Positions 42,655 through 52,963 of a stretch of 64,000 nt of DNA are shown in pieces. The translations under genes were made by a program, and so were the position numbers. Within the stretch, counting starts at the first letter, position 1. The number at the start of each line of letters is the position of its first letter. The stretch covers positions 5,704,001-5,768,000 of the forward strand of contig JBHGNT010000020.1 of assembly GCA_043228905.1 (NCBI GenBank), in the 5' to 3' direction. The stretch comes from Azolla caroliniana (Eukaryota > Polypodiophyta). The notes below the pieces were generated by a model that had not been told where the DNA came from, did not search any database, and saw only the letters and a program-made list of their open reading frames with translations.

Positions 42655-43413
42655 TGTCGTGAAGATTCTGGGCCATAGGTGGAAACAATGTGAAACACGC
42701 AATAGCAATGGTGTGCACGAGTGCACACTCCTAGTGAATTAAATAGTGTAAGTACTAGGCATAACTAGAAGGAGGTGTACTTAGGTAGTTAAGGCATTAA
42801 TAGGAATTCAGACATCGCTTAAGTAGGGAGAGTTACGAGGAGAGAGAATCATGGGGGGGAGAATCTAGGAACGAAAAGCGACAGGTCATGAATGCTTTGT
42901 AACGGTCGCTCCTTGTGCTATAAAAGGGGCGACCTTTGACTGCTTTACGGATGTCATCTAGAGAGGAGAAAAGAAATAGAGAGGAGGGGAGACAAGGAGT
43001 CCTACGCCGGATCATTGGAAGGCACTTCCCCTGCTCGCGTCAGACGCCCGAGTGCTCCCGACCAGGGGATCGACCTTTTGCGTGCCGACGCATCTTTGTA
43101 ACTAACTACTGTAGAGCCCTACGCTTGATCACTGGCACTTATCTGGTTGTAATCACCCACAACGCTACGCACATATTTTTGATTAATAGAAACTTATGTA
43201 CCTAACGCAAGTTGTTCTTAGCATCTCTGTCTGCGCCTGTGTCTACACACGATCCTCTTACACTATCTCTCCATTTCGCTAAACTTCTTTGTTTAACCAC
43301 AGTCTCAGGGCTTACGTAAACCACAAACTCTTCCTCCTCACTTCTTGATTCTTTGGTTCAAGACCCCCGTGGTCCTGCCCAACTTCTACGCATTCAAGAG
43401 GATTTCCTTGACA
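42655..43413 (+). repeat. Gypsy Z 5' LTR (759 bp)
   Basis: TGTCGTGAAGATTCTGG start and TTCCTTGACA end. Preceded by TCGT, the likely 4-bp target; its partner is lost. A TATA box, TATAAAAG, lies at 42919-42926. After four bases comes the primer site TGGTGAACCCAACGTG at 43418-43433, one base different from the gypsy1 site. I see no tRNA-like module in this LTR. Confidence 0.75.
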
Positions 43414-43459
43414 TCTTTGGTGAACCCAACGTGAAGAGGGGCGGCAAAGGAATCTGAAA

Positions 43460-45027
43460 ATGAGAGGGAGCGAACTTGCAGAAGTAATGGTGGTGGCGGT
43501 AGACCGCCTGGTTAACGCTCGCGAGGGCGCGAGTGCCCTCGACAGGGCTATAGAAGCAACGATTGACAAGATAGGCCGGTTCAGTGGGAAAGACGCCACG
43601 AGTTATTTAGAGGCCTAAAAATCTGAAATGCAGATGAGGAATATACCTGAGAATAGACGGTTGACAAGGTTTCCCCGGGTCATGACACTACACATCCATA
43701 CGGAGATGGCCGAAATACAAGTGGGCTGCCGTGATTGGGCGGAATTCGCGGAGGAAGTTCTCGAAAGATATAACTACGACGATTCGCTCCGGCTATCAAG
43801 AAAGGACTTTATGGATTGGGTCAACAGCCCCGACAAGGGTTAGAATGCTTCGATGCTCCTCCAGGAGTTCGAGTCACGGTTCGCGTGGTTGTCTAGGTTG
43901 GACCGAACCGTGCTCGAAACAAGCAAAGTCCTATTTTTCGTTATGTTGTGCGACTCGCGCGTCTGGGAAAGCGTGGGTCTTCTTCTTGAAACCAACCGTG
44001 GTCTCATGATTACCTGGCAACCGTCAAAGAAGTATGCAGTAGGATTGACAAACGCCGAAATTGGAAAGAAAAGGGGTCCTCGCCAGCCGGACCAGCCGTC
44101 GAAACCAAAACCGAGCCGACACTGATCCAAATGGAAGAAATAAGGAGGTGGCTTGAGCTAGGCCCACCGCCGACAAACGAAGTCATGGGATCTGTAGGTG
44201 GCGCGGGACTTGAAGAACTAACAAGGATGGTGTGCGACCTCTAGATCGCCTAGGCCCGACGAAGTGACGAGGGTCAGCCGCGCGACCGGCGACCGCCGGC
44301 TAATCAGAGGTGCATATGGTGCGATGCCACCGGACATGCCCGGAGAGATTGCGCTGACCTCGGTGAAGCGCTTAGAAGTAATGTAGTTTATCTTTTGAAT
44401 GGCAAGATACATGCGAGCGACACACGAAGATTGCATGACGTGAATTTCGGACGAGGTGGCATGAAGAGGCTAATGGAAGAGGCCGCGACACGACACGTTG
44501 AAGCTGTCCACTACTCGGCTTCGGCCGCTATCCGCGTAGGCGAAAAGGCGGCCAAACCCGATTCAAACCTTGGGTTCTGGCCGGTTATTCTCGAGACCTT
44601 GTCCGGAGGAAGGCTGCAGAAGGGAGAAGTGGAGCGCGCGGAGGACCCCCTTGAAGAGAGCACCGGCTTTCTGGAGGCCGCGTGCAGGAACTACGAGGCC
44701 CTGATCGAAGAAAGGCGAGCGGGGAAAACCGGGGGAGCAGGCCCTTCGGGCAGGTATGACACCCGAAGCGCGCCCAAAAGGCACGATGCCACTCCGACCG
44801 GGTCCCAGGAGAAGGAGAAGGGCAGGATTCCAAGCTTCTGTTTAAGCTCGGAAATAGAGAAAGCAATGAACCTACAGAAGGTTCTAGAGGAGCGAGTTCT
44901 CGACAGTCGCATAGAACTCACGCTTAGGGAAGTGCTTGGCATAGCGAGAAGGGAATTCCACGACAACATCGTGGACCTCGTGAAGAGAAAGCGTCTCGCG
45001 ATGGAGCCGGAGCCCAAGAAGCCGCTA
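43460..45027 (+). pseudogene. Gypsy Z gag, broken and truncated
   Basis: ATG at 43460. Gag core with stops (IEATIDKIGRFSGKDATSYLEA, stop near 43617; SLRLSRKDFMDWVNSPDKG, stop near 43841; EFESRFAWLSRLDRTVLE). Zinc knuckle CIWCDATGHARRDC near 44310-44353, then an open stretch to VDLVKRKRLAMEPEPKKP. Homologous to gypsy1 and W Gag but clearly diverged. It ends abruptly at 45027, where gypsy3 sequence in the opposite orientation begins, before the protease. Confidence 0.82.
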
Positions 45028-45386
45028 TCCACGGACTTCCGAAGTGTCGGATCTCCCGAGACTTCTTTCCTCTTTTGTTCGCTATCGACGGGTAGTGGTC
45101 CCGCGGCCGGTTTCATCTTCTTCTCCACGGTCTTGTATTTCGTACTTACCATTGCTTCTTCTTTGCAGAGCGTATCCGGCTCCATTTTCGCAATGATCTC
45201 GTACATCTCGACCAATTCCACCGGGACTACCCGGTTCCCTTGGCGTTTATCTTCCGCAAGCTCTTCAAGTCGTTGTAGCGTGCTCCCATAGAATACTTCT
45301 TCGACTATCCCCATGATTTCTTCATCTTCTTTTATTATTGATGCCGGCCGCAACTTATCCTCCACTTGTCGGTATCCTTTCTTCAA
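45028..45386 (-). pseudogene. Gypsy3 pol, N-terminal fragment
   Basis: Matches the first about 120 residues of gypsy1 Pol (GYRQVEDKLRPASIIKEDEE, STKYKTVEKKMKPAAGPLP). The pol frame also stays open upstream to the gag stop. Lost beyond GDPTLRKSVDS at the Z junction. Confidence 0.85.
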
Positions 45387-45520
45387 TCCTTTGGTTACGG
45401 TCGTGTACGTAGATGCCCCATCCGGACCGATTCGTACATGTTTTGCTCCGAGAGTTTTCTTCTTGTGTGGGGTATTAGGGCTTCTCGGACTATCACTTCC
45501 CCACTCCGCAATAGTCCACT

Positions 45521-47536
45521 TTAAAAATCCATTCTCACTTGGGACAAGAGTTCCCTCTTGGTCCTTTCGTGATTTGCCGGCACCGTTAGGAATTGGACGG
45601 ATTTCCCACCGTTTTGGCTCCGAATTCGTGCAAAAGCCGCACCGCTATCGAGCACCTTCGTCTCCATCAGTGATGCCGTGATAAAGGGTTGGCCGAGGAT
45701 GACGGAATGTGAAACCTCATCTTGCATGAAGAAATTTTGGTCGATCTCGACATCCCCGATCTTCACCGTCACATCCGGACAAGCCGCAAATAGATCTTCC
45801 GTTGCTTTGGTGGCCGCCCGAATCTTCCATCCATGGTTGGTGTTAATAGGCCACTTCCCCTTCCGGTAGAACTCCTTGGACATCAAGTTGATCTCCGATT
45901 CGTGATCAATCAATGCTAGCACGGGTTCTTTGATGTTGCCGATTCGGACTGGAGTCTCCGTAGTCGCGCGTGGCCAATGTGGCCTTGTATAGTGGGAGTT
46001 CGGAATTTCGTCCTCCACTTTGGTGTCGTTCATTAAAACGGTGTTCGCATTCACCCTTGGAGCATTTTCCTCCGTACTTTGTCTTTTTCGCTTCACGAGA
46101 TCCACGAGAAGATTGTGGAACTCCTTTGCTATTCCGAGTAGCTCCCGAAGCGAGAAATCTACCCGGCTATCCAAGATTCTTTCCTCAAACACTCTTTTCA
46201 AGTCGGTTTGTTGTTCTATGTCCGAGGCGAGCTTGAATGCCGGAGTCGCCTTTTCTTTTCCCTTACCTCTGGAGTTCCAGCTTTCCGGTATCTTTGATGG
46301 CCCGTCCGCATCCTCCGTGCGTCGTCGTTTCTCGTCCACATACACCTTATGCAATTGACACAGGGCGTATACGCTATTCTTGTCGACAGGGCACTCCCAT
46401 CCCGTAGCTTCCCGGACGCCTTCTGCGGTGCTTCGGATCTCGTTGGAGTCAGTTTTCTCGGTGTTTTCTAGAACTTCCGGCCAAAAAGACGTCTTTGCTC
46501 TCGATGACTCCCCGACACATATTCCCACGGTTGTCACATAGTTGCTTCTTGCTGCCAATTCCTCCTCGAGCACCTTCTTCATGCCGCCTTTCTGGAAGTT
46601 CGGTTGGAGTGGCTTCCGAGAGTCCATTGAATGAATCCGGTTTCCCTCGTAGTAGATGAGATCCCGCCGTAGCGCCTCCTTATGCTCGTTGCAATCCCTT
46701 CGATCGTGTTCGGCGCTATCGCACCATATGCACCGTCGGTCCATATATTTGGAGCTTGTGGGGCGGTCATCCGACTTCTTCACCATCGCGATCTTCAGAT
46801 TCTCCATCTCCTTCAATAGTTGCTCCACCGTAGATGCATCAATCCCCTTCTCGGTTGTAGTCTCCCGAGCCCTCAGTTGATGGTCTTCCAATCCGGTTCT
46901 CGGTTTCGGAATCGGTTCCGAAGCCCTCTTTTCCTCGTTGGCAAGCCATTGCCCCCTCTTCGTGTATCGCGCGACGATATCCCGCACGCTTTCCCATGTT
47001 TCGGTGAGGCCATTCTCCGTGGTCGTGTACTCCAAGAGCACTCCGAGATCTTTCCGGTCCCGGACGTCCATGGCTCGCAAGAACATGATCACCTTGTCCG
47101 GTACGAGGATAGCTTGATCTCTCGCGGACAACCTCCCGAACCGGCTTTCGAATGCCGAAAACACATCAACGACCTTCAATCTCTTGTCCGGCGTCTCCAC
47201 CCAATCTTCGAATCCCCTTCGCGTCGCCTTCCTCTTTAGCTCTTCTTCAAACGCCTCCTATGTCGGATTTTGTTGTCGTAGCCCATGGATGCTTGCTTGA
47301 AGCCCGTCGGTCGCCACCCGGTTGAAGGACGTCACTTGCAGTCCTTCCGATATTCCGCACCGTAGCATCTCCGCCTTGTAGTCCTGAAGATACCGCGACA
47401 CGTCTTTCCCGTTGAATTGCCCGTTTCGTTGCACGAGCCGCTCCACTGATGCCGCTATCTCCGACATCGTGCGTTGTTCTTGTAGCATGCGCTCAAACAT
47501 CATCATCATGTTGCTAGCCTCTGGTTGATTTTCCAT
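45521..47536 (-). pseudogene. Gypsy3 gag-protease with one nonsense codon
   Basis: Starts MENQPEASNMMMMFERMLQEQ at 47536. A single in-frame stop at 47258-47260 replaces the Trp of QNPTWEAFEE, and an in-frame deletion follows relative to gypsy1. The rest is open to 45521: GRLSARDQ, zinc knuckle CIWCDSAEHDRRDC, protease LIDHESEINLM (DHE instead of DHG) and the same ATGGATTTTTAA ending with the -1 pol frame open across it. Confidence 0.87.
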
Positions 47537-47575
47537 CTCCTTGCCACCCGGTTTTCACGTCGGGTTCACCAACTG

Positions 47576-48279
47576 TGTCGTGCCTTTCGGCTCCGGATCG
47601 TTACGTGAGTCGGGTGGGAACCGCCGAGGTTTTTGACTAGGAGGAAGAGGAATACAAATTAAGGCTAGTTATGAATAGTGCAAAGAGAAGTAAGATAGCA
47701 ATCTCGTGAATCCCATGAGTTTAGTGTATTTAAAACAATATTTAGATTATAAGAGTAATTTAGATGGCAAAATTCGTGAATCCCACGAATATATTAGATT
47801 GATCAATCGTTGTATATTAATCAACAACCTTATACATATTTCTCTCCTCCTTATATAAAGATGGAAGAGGCTAAGCATGGCTTCATGCTTTTTCACCAAA
47901 AGTGTCCATGCACACTAAATGTGCATGTGATGCTTTGTCATTTCCTAAGTATAGGGCTCATGCACGCTAGATGTGCATGAGTCACTTTTAATGTCACGTG
48001 TAAATAAAATATTCACACCCTAAAGAATACATGATTTTTACCTTTTAATAAAGGTATGTGTAAATAAAGGTCTTATACGTATTAAATCTATATATATAAC
48101 ACTAAAGATAAGTTATTACAATGGTAAAGTTGGGGTTTATCTACGTGGAGGTGTAGGCTTCGAATCTTGCCCTATGCACGTGATAAATGTTTTGATATAT
48201 TATTTATTTATTTATATGTATCTAAAATCAGATATATTATTTTATGGTTTTCACGTAGTGTGTGGAATACACCACGACA
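47576..48279 (-). repeat. Gypsy3 5' LTR (704 bp)
   Basis: TGTCGTGCCTTTCGG start and ACCACGACA end. Hairpins CTCGTGAATCCCATGAG (47703-47719) and ATTCGTGAATCCCACGAAT (47772-47790). A weaker tRNA-like module lies near 48110-48175: A box altered, B box GCTTCGAATC. Confidence 0.85.
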
Positions 48280-49032
48280 ATGACAGCTTCAATGAAAAAT
48301 TCTTGTATGAGAAGAGTATCCCCTACTACCCCCAAGCAAACGGACTACCGGAATTGACGAACAAAACTTTACAAAATGTTATAATGAAAATCATCAATGA
48401 GAATTGAACGGACTGAGGTACAAAGCTCCAAAGCACACTTTAGGCATATTGTACGAGCTTCAAGACAAGTACCCAGTCGACGGCATTCCGACTATTGTTC
48501 GCCCTCGAGGTAGTAATGCCAATCGATTTTTGGGTTCTGAGTCTACGCGTGCAAGTTCGCGAACACTTGTCTGAAAAAGCGTCAGAGCAAATCCGTCTCA
48601 AAAAGCTTCTGGAACTTGGCAAAGATCGGATACTCAACATGGAAAACTTGGGGCAGGAGCAAAGACGGCACAAGCCCTTTATCGATAGGCATAAAAAAGG
48701 TAACGAAATCAGCAAAGTCGTACTAGTGTTCCAGACATGCATGGGGTAGATGCCTCGAAAACGTCGATTTCAATGGACCGGACCGTACTGGATCATAGAT
48801 ATCAAAAACAACACTTTCAAACTCGGTCCGCTAGCCAGCAAAGTACAACCAAGCAAAGTCAACGGATTCTGGCTGACATTGTATTTCGGGTCCACGCCGC
48901 CAAACCCATTTTCAAGGAATCCGGATACACAGACCGGCGGATCACTCCTTGCCAAGGCAACTTCATGGGATGAACCCCACACTCTCCACATCAAGGGGCA
49001 TTTTTTAAATGTTAATGTGCGGAAGCATCAGG
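48280..49032 (+). pseudogene. Gypsy Y integrase C-terminal part
   Basis: Continues Y pol: YEKSIPYYPQANGLPELTNK, TKLQSTL, LLFALEVVMPIDFWVLSLRV, RHKKGNEISK and FQWTGPYWIIDIKNNTFKLG with stops and shifts. About 80 integrase residues between 42654 and 48280 are missing, so the Z/gypsy3 rearrangement also deleted host sequence. Confidence 0.8.
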
Positions 49033-49413
49033 TGTTGTCTGCCTAGCCGGAATAGCCTCAACACAGGTGTCTATCCGATACTTCTCCAAAGGGGTGGTAA
49101 GGATTGGATGCTAGGTTACACGCGTAAGATGATTACAATTAAGCAAAGACGGTAAAACAATACGAAGATACAAATAAACACGCAATAATTACTTTTGTAT
49201 TACTTCCGTCAAAACCTTTACAAATCATCGGATCCTTTTATAGGCATCCGGCAAGGTTACAATCGGTGCGCTTAGGCAACCGGCATCCGAATCGGTCCGG
49301 ATCCGGATCGGTACAACTGTACCGGATCCGTCCCTCCGAATAATAATTATACTATTATTTACTTCCTATTATCCGATCCGACTCCGCCTTCCCACTTGTC
49401 CTTGCTCTTCTGA
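49033..49413 (+). repeat. S' : second copy of LTR S, right end lost
   Basis: TGTTGTCTGCCTAGCCGG start. Collinear with and about 98 percent like 52135-52515; I noted about six substitutions. It ends at CTTGCTCTTCTGA, where copia H LTR sequence takes over. Confidence 0.8.
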
Positions 49414-49840
49414 ACTGGCTCAGCTGGATAGCAACAAAGAATGACATGAAGGTTTAATGGAGAAGCTTAACTCAGAGAGTATATACGGGAGAGACAGAGA
49501 GAGAGCAGAACATAGACTATATTCAAAAATTAACTCTAAAAAATTTGTACATACAACGTGCTAAACAACACTATTTATACAAGTCCATAAAGGACCGACA
49601 GAAGTACTGACAGGTACTTCAATGCTCATACGTGTGACTGACACTAACTACGAGACAATAATTACCTAGTAGTCTAGGCTACTACTAGGATTCTGGTTCC
49701 CAGTCGAATCCGGCTCTCCGATCCGTCTCCTCGATCCGGCCGGTTGTTTCCAGATACCGATCCGGCTCATCCTTCCGGATGCCAATCCGGCTTAGGCTTA
49801 TTCAGGTGATCTAGATCCGGTTGAGCTTGCTCACTCAACA
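49414..49840 (-). repeat. Copia H 3' LTR, left end uncertain
   Basis: In element sense starts TGTTGAGTGAGCAAGC at 49840. A polypurine tract (CTCCCCCTCAA on plus, 49841-49851) abuts it, as in copia F. The downstream end is replaced or joined to S' near 49414. Confidence 0.75.
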
Positions 49841-49851
49841 CTCCCCCTCAA

Positions 49852-51792
49852 GCTCAACTTGAGGTCAGATCGTGTTGTTAGTGTCCCTGACTGCCGGTTC
49901 TTCTACGCGGCTCCTTTAGGCGTTGCTCCGGCTTGCTTGCGCTCCTCGTCTAGTCCGGTTCTGCACACTTCGACCTCCTCGGTCGGCTTGTCTTCTCAAT
50001 ACGCCCATTTCAACTCCCTCGTTGTTGCGACTCCGACGCTTGTCAACCCATTGGTTCCTTCGTGTTTGTGTCGACTTCCGCTGCATCCGTGTCTGTGTCC
50101 GTTTGGCCTTTAGTTGATACGGCTTCTCTGAATCTTGAACCGAATCAGTTTCCTTCGATTTGTTCCAGCTCTTGTTCGAGTCGGTGTTCTTCAACTCGTC
50201 TTCTAGTTTCAAGCCCTTCACCATATCATACCATGTCCGGGTCTTGGCCTTCTTCTTTTGGTCGGCTCTGTCCTTCTTGACTCTGCCGCCATTGCCGCTT
50301 GTTTCGACTTGTTTGGATGTGCCAACTTCCTTCATCGACTCGGCTTCCTTATTCCTCTTGTCTCCCCCTTTGTTGGTTCTTCCCTTTCCGGTTCCTTGTC
50401 CGGTGCCGTCAATAGTCTCTTTGCCTTTGCCCGTGCTCGTTCTCCCCCTCAAGTGCGGCACGTCGAGATGATGAACACCAAGCATGTCGTTGAAGTGTTG
50501 CAACTTGTCCGATCCGAGTGGTTTGGTGAAGATGTCGGCAACTTGGCGATTTGTCTGAACATGCCGAAGGTCGACTTCACCGCTCAGGACCTGCTCACAC
50601 ACGAAGTGATAATGCACTTCTATGTGCTTTGTTCGAGCATGGAATACAGGGTTCTTGCCAAGATGTATGCTGCTCATGTTGTCGCAGTAGATCAGGATCG
50701 GGGTTGGTACCTCAATCCACAGGTCTTGCAGCACTCGCCGAAGCTAGATGGCTTCATAGGTGGCATTGGTAGCGCCCTAGGATTCAGCCTCAGTGCTCGA
50801 CAGAGCCACTGTTGGCTGCTTTTTGTTGCTCCACGCAACAGCTGCGCTACCTAGAGAAAACATGTAACCGGAGGTGGATCGACGATCTGATGCATGACCA
50901 ACCCAGTTGGCATTAGTATATCGGACTAGCTTCCCAGCTATACCGTGTCGGTATAATAGTCCCCGATCCTTCGTGCCGCTAACATACCAGAGTATCCGAT
51001 GTGCGCACTGAAAGTGCTCGACGGTCGGCTTCTGCATGAACTAGCAAATCACTCCAACTGGGTAACTAAGGTCGGGTCGAGTGATTGTCAGGTATATGAG
51101 GCTTCCGACTATTTGTCAGATTCGTTTCTCATCGTAGGCCGGTCCGGAGTTGGGACAGAGCTTTTGGTTCCTGTCCAAGGGTGTGGAGACAGGTCGGCAT
51201 TCTGTCATGCCGAACTTGTACAATATATTCAACACATAGTGTCGTTGTGAGAGCAATATGCCGTCGGGGGTTCGGATCAGCTCGATGCCAAGAAAATAAT
51301 GAATGTCCCCAAGGTCCTTCATTTCAAATGCGTCCGATAGCTGGGACTGTAGTCGACCGATTTCATTGAGTCCGGATCTGGTGATGACCAAATAATCTAC
51401 ATAAAGCAAGATGCAAACCGGACCGTCCGGACCTTTCCGAATGAACAACGATGAGTCAGATTTAGAGGGCACAAACCCCATCTTATGCTACCAGTGCGTA
51501 ATCTTCAAATTCCAAGCTCGGGAGGCTCGTTTCAGACTGTAAAGTGACTTCTTAAGCTGGCACACCGACGACTTGTACATCTCCGACTGAAAACCAGGAG
51601 GTTGGATCATATAGACTCTTTCTTCAAGGTCACCTTGAAGAAACGCATTCTTCACGTCCATCTCGTGATGATGCCACCCCCTTGCCGCAACAACCGCCAG
51701 TACCACACAAACCGTCGTCATCTTCGCTACCGGAGCGAAGGTCTCATCGTAGTCGATTCCGTGTGTCTGTGCGTATCCCTTTGCCACTAACT
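49852..51792 (-). pseudogene. Copia H RT-RNase H with long charged C-terminal extension
   Basis: From 51787: [44 protein letters not shown], a stop near 51487, then GFVPSKSDSSLFIRKG with the catalytic LLYVDYLVITRSG (YVDY instead of YVDD) near 51395. Later RT LSQRHYVLNILYKFGM, RNase H (KPTVEHFQCAHRILWYVSG; WSNKKQPTVALSSTEAES; LIYCDNMSSIHLGKNP, VFHARTKHIEVHYHFVCEQV). After ADIFTKPLG and LDVPHLRG the frame stays open for about 165 more residues, rich in Lys/Gly/Thr, to 49916. Continues across gypsy W at 59374. Confidence 0.85.
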
Positions 51793-52927
51793 TGTGCTGC
51801 GAAGATTGTGGTTGTGTGTCACAATAGTTCTGTGACTCGCAGATGATCGGGGTGAAAACGCGTAATCATAGATGGTGCGATGACAAGAAGCCGAGAAGGC
51901 AAGATAAATGCAAAATAAGTTATTCGAAGAGGATTCGAACTCATGACCTTTTGTTTACAAAGAGGCATTTGAGATACACCACTTTAACTTCTTCCTTTCC
52001 TTGTATCTCATTTCTTTTCTTTAACTCTTGTCTTGATTTATGCAGGCCACCATCTTCTTCAGCAAGCTCTGCATCCTATACCCACGCGAGCTTCGTCACT
52101 CACTTTTCCTTCTCTTCCTTCTCCTTCTCCTCCTTGTTGTCTGCCTGGCCGGACTAGCCTCAACACAGGTGTCTATCCGACACTTCTCCAAAGGGGTGGT
52201 AAGGATTGGATGCTAGGTTACACGCGTAAGATGATTACAATTAAGCAAAGACGGTAAAACAATACGAAGATACAGATAAACACGCAATAATTACTTTTGT
52301 ATTACTTTCGTCAAAACCTTTACAAATCATCGGATCCTTTTATAGGCATCTGGCAAGGTTACAATCGGTGCGCTTAGGCAACCGGCATCCGAATCGGTCC
52401 GGATCCGGATCGGTACAACTGTACCGGATCCGTCCCTCCGAATAATAATTATACTATTATTTACTTCCTATTATCCGATCCGACTCCGCCTTCCCACTTG
52501 TCCTTGCTCTTCTGACCGGTCAACACTCCTCTCCCCCTTTAGCTACCATAGGCGTGGCTTATATAGGGTGGTCAACCGCCCCACCACCCTCTTGAGGCGG
52601 TTGACAAACCACCTCATGCAGGCGGTTGTATTTTTATTTTGATTTGATTTGATCTATTTATTTATTGATGCTACAATTCAATTTTATAGTTCTATATTTC
52701 AGAAATTATAGAAATAACCCTCATTTAATTTTGCCCCCCCTTTTGACATAATTACATTTTGCTCCCAAGTAACATTAATCCTTCCGAAGCTTGTATCTTG
52801 GGCTTCTAAACTCCGATTCACGAATCGAAAATTCCTTTATGCTCCTTGTCATAAGTTCTAGATGGGAAATGTAGTTCTATAGATTTTTGACATTGTTTTC
52901 ACATTGTGAAGTGTCAACTTCACGATA
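51793..52927 (-). repeat. Gypsy W 3' LTR, carrying LTR S
   Basis: TGTGCTGCGAAGATTGTGG start; ends near CTTCACGATA before a polypurine tract (AGAGGGGGTGGG on minus, about 52928-52940). A tRNA-like module lies on the minus strand at 51929-51992. LTR S interrupts at 52135. Confidence 0.8.
52135..52525 (+). repeat. LTR S, solo LTR (391 bp)
   Basis: TGTTGTCTGCCTGG start and ACCGGTCAACA end, flanked by a perfect 5-bp duplication CTCCT (52130-52134 and 52526-52530). The uninterrupted W right LTR shows the empty site. Contains a strong dyad around GGATCGGTACAACTGTACCG near 52407. No coding sequence. Strand is arbitrary because no internal region is left. Confidence 0.85.
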
Positions 52928-52963
52928 CCCACCCCCTCTGAACTTGCACACCTATGGGCGAGT

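Larger units (their letters stand above)
45028..48279 (-). mobile_element. Gypsy3: truncated relative of gypsy1
   Basis: Minus-strand element with its 5' LTR at 47576-48279, primer site at 47556-47571, gag-protease, and the first about 120 codons of pol. It is cut at 45028 by a junction with Z in inverted orientation; most of pol, the polypurine tract and the 3' LTR are gone. Right flank ATGA... continues gypsy Y integrase. Confidence 0.85.

Noticed and set aside
44691-45386. 231-codon minus-strand frame as one protein
   Set aside because: Only the part upstream of 45028 is gypsy3 Pol. The rest is the antisense of gypsy Z gag across the inverted junction.
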